A stretch of 12,686 nt of DNA from JAWWPY01 sp964412845 (GTDB taxonomy: Bacteria > Actinomycetota > Actinomycetes > Streptosporangiales > Streptosporangiaceae), in NCBI GenBank assembly GCA_964412845.1, contig CAYPQM010000181.1:1-12686 (forward strand), given 5' to 3'. The notes beneath the pieces were generated by a model, which ran no database searches, was not told the origin of the DNA, and worked only from the letters and a program-made list of their open reading frames with translations. Shown piece after piece: positions 12,165-12,686 of the stretch (position 1 is its first letter; each line of letters opens with the position of its first letter). A program made the position numbers and the translations under genes.

Positions 12165-12686
12165 CTAACTACGGGTGAACGTGACGTGGGTGACGCCGCT
12201 CGGGGAGCTAACCGACTCGATGGCGAACTGCTCCTCCAGGCCCTCCAGTCCGTCCCAGAGGGACTCGCCGCGGCCGAGGAGGATCGGCACGAGTGCGATG
12301 TGCATGTGGTCGATCAGGCCGGCGGCGAGGAACTGGCGGACGGTGGCCGGGCCGCCGCCGATGCGGACATCGAGGCCACCCGCGGCCTCCTTGGCCGCCG
12401 CGAGCGCCTGCGCCGGGCTGGCGTCGATGAAGTGGAAGGTGGTGCCGCCCTTCATCTCGACCGGGGGCCTGACGTGATGGGTGAGCACGAAAACAGGGGT
12501 ATGGAACGGCGGCTCCTCCCCCCACCAGCCCTTCCACTCCTCGTCGGTCCACGGTCCGCGCTGCGGGCCGAACTTGTTACGCCCCATGATCTCCACGCCG
12601 ATGCCCGGCCCCCAGCTGCTCGCGAAGGCGTCGTCGATGCCGGTGCTCCCGCCTTGCTGGCCCTGCATGACGTGAAATGAACGGGT
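12165..12686 (-). CDS. Dihydrofolate reductase-like protein (RibD C-terminal domain family), 5'-truncated by the window edge
   Basis: A Rossmann-like NADPH-dependent reductase of the DHFR/RibD C-terminal superfamily. The visible part includes GGSTGIDDAF, the conserved EIMGRNKFGP, PPFHTPVFVLTHHVRPPVEM, then GGLDVRIGGGPATVRQFLAA (the GGG-x-x-x nucleotide-binding turn) and LIDHMHIALVPILLGRGESL, all typical of this family. The frame stays open past the ATG at 12668 to the window end, reading TRSFHVMQGQQGG, which fits the usual sequence before GGSTGIDDAF. So the real start lies beyond 12686 and the internal ATG should not be used. Such proteins are common in actinobacteria; the physiological substrate is usually unknown. 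Confidence 0.88.
   Translation of the reverse strand, partial: TRSFHVMQGQQGGSTGIDDAFASSWGPGIGVEIMGRNKFGPQRGPWTDEEWKGWWGEEPPFHTPVFVLTHHVRPPVEMKGGTTFHFIDASPAQALAAAKEAAGGLDVRIGGGPATVRQFLAAGLIDHMHIALVPILLGRGESLWDGLEGLEEQFAIESVSSPSGVTHVTFTRS

Noticed and set aside
12117..12680. Plus-strand open frame of 187 codons beginning with the 45-bp repeat
   Set aside because: Mostly antisense to the reductase-like gene, whose protein motifs are clear. Only the first 15 codons, in the repeat, are of interest.
1..12686. CRISPR array, rRNA or tRNA genes
   Set aside because: No regularly spaced 24-40-bp repeats with unique spacers were seen, and no conserved RNA gene sequence was recognised on either strand.

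Overview
The window is high-GC DNA with the codon bias and gene families of an actinobacterium, most likely a filamentous one (Streptosporangiales, Streptomycetales or a relative). Supporting signs are the long XRE regulator with a helical tail, small Trp-rich companion proteins, TANNNT promoters placed for leaderless starts, and an FtsX-type permease of actinobacterial style. The genus cannot be fixed from sequence alone.

Layout. (1) 64-2408, plus strand: a regulatory cluster of an XRE/HTH regulator, two small translationally coupled proteins of unknown function, and a protein with two tandem excisionase/MerR-like helix-turn-helix units. (2) 2553-3029: a GNAT acetyltransferase that appears to be read from a leaderless GTG. 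(3) 3030-3503: no convincing gene, but two sets of short direct repeats spaced by one helical turn. (4) 3504-6403: a segment bounded by perfect 18-bp inverted repeats. It holds an IS701-family transposase, split by a -1 frameshift at an A7G5 run, and a polytopic sensor-like membrane protein with its own promoter and palindrome. This is either an unusually large passenger-carrying IS701 element or two IS ends that trapped a host gene. (5) 6404-6607: a small spacer with a possible 5' gene fragment cut by the next element. (6) 6608-7977: a complete IS256-family element with 16-bp perfect terminal repeats. (7) 8017-10440, minus strand: an ABC transporter permease of the FtsX/MacB type, with no ATPase in the window. 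(8) 10441-12164: a gene graveyard with the C-terminal remnant of what looks like an actinobacterial relaxase, a short plus-strand ORF, and a BlaI/MecI-type repressor broken by an in-frame amber codon. A 45-bp direct repeat (42/45 identical) brackets this part. (9) 12165-12686, minus strand: a dihydrofolate-reductase-like (RibD C-terminal) protein running off the window edge.

Overall this is a chromosomal accessory region shaped by repeated insertion and decay. The relaxase remnant, excisionase-like protein, integrase-arm-like repeats and two IS elements fit a degraded integrative or mobilisable element. The intact genes (XRE cluster, GNAT, permease, reductase) look functional. The best candidates for something new are the passenger arrangement inside the IS701 ends, the slippery-run transposase, the double-HTH protein of the XRE cluster, and the 45-bp repeats around the remnants.
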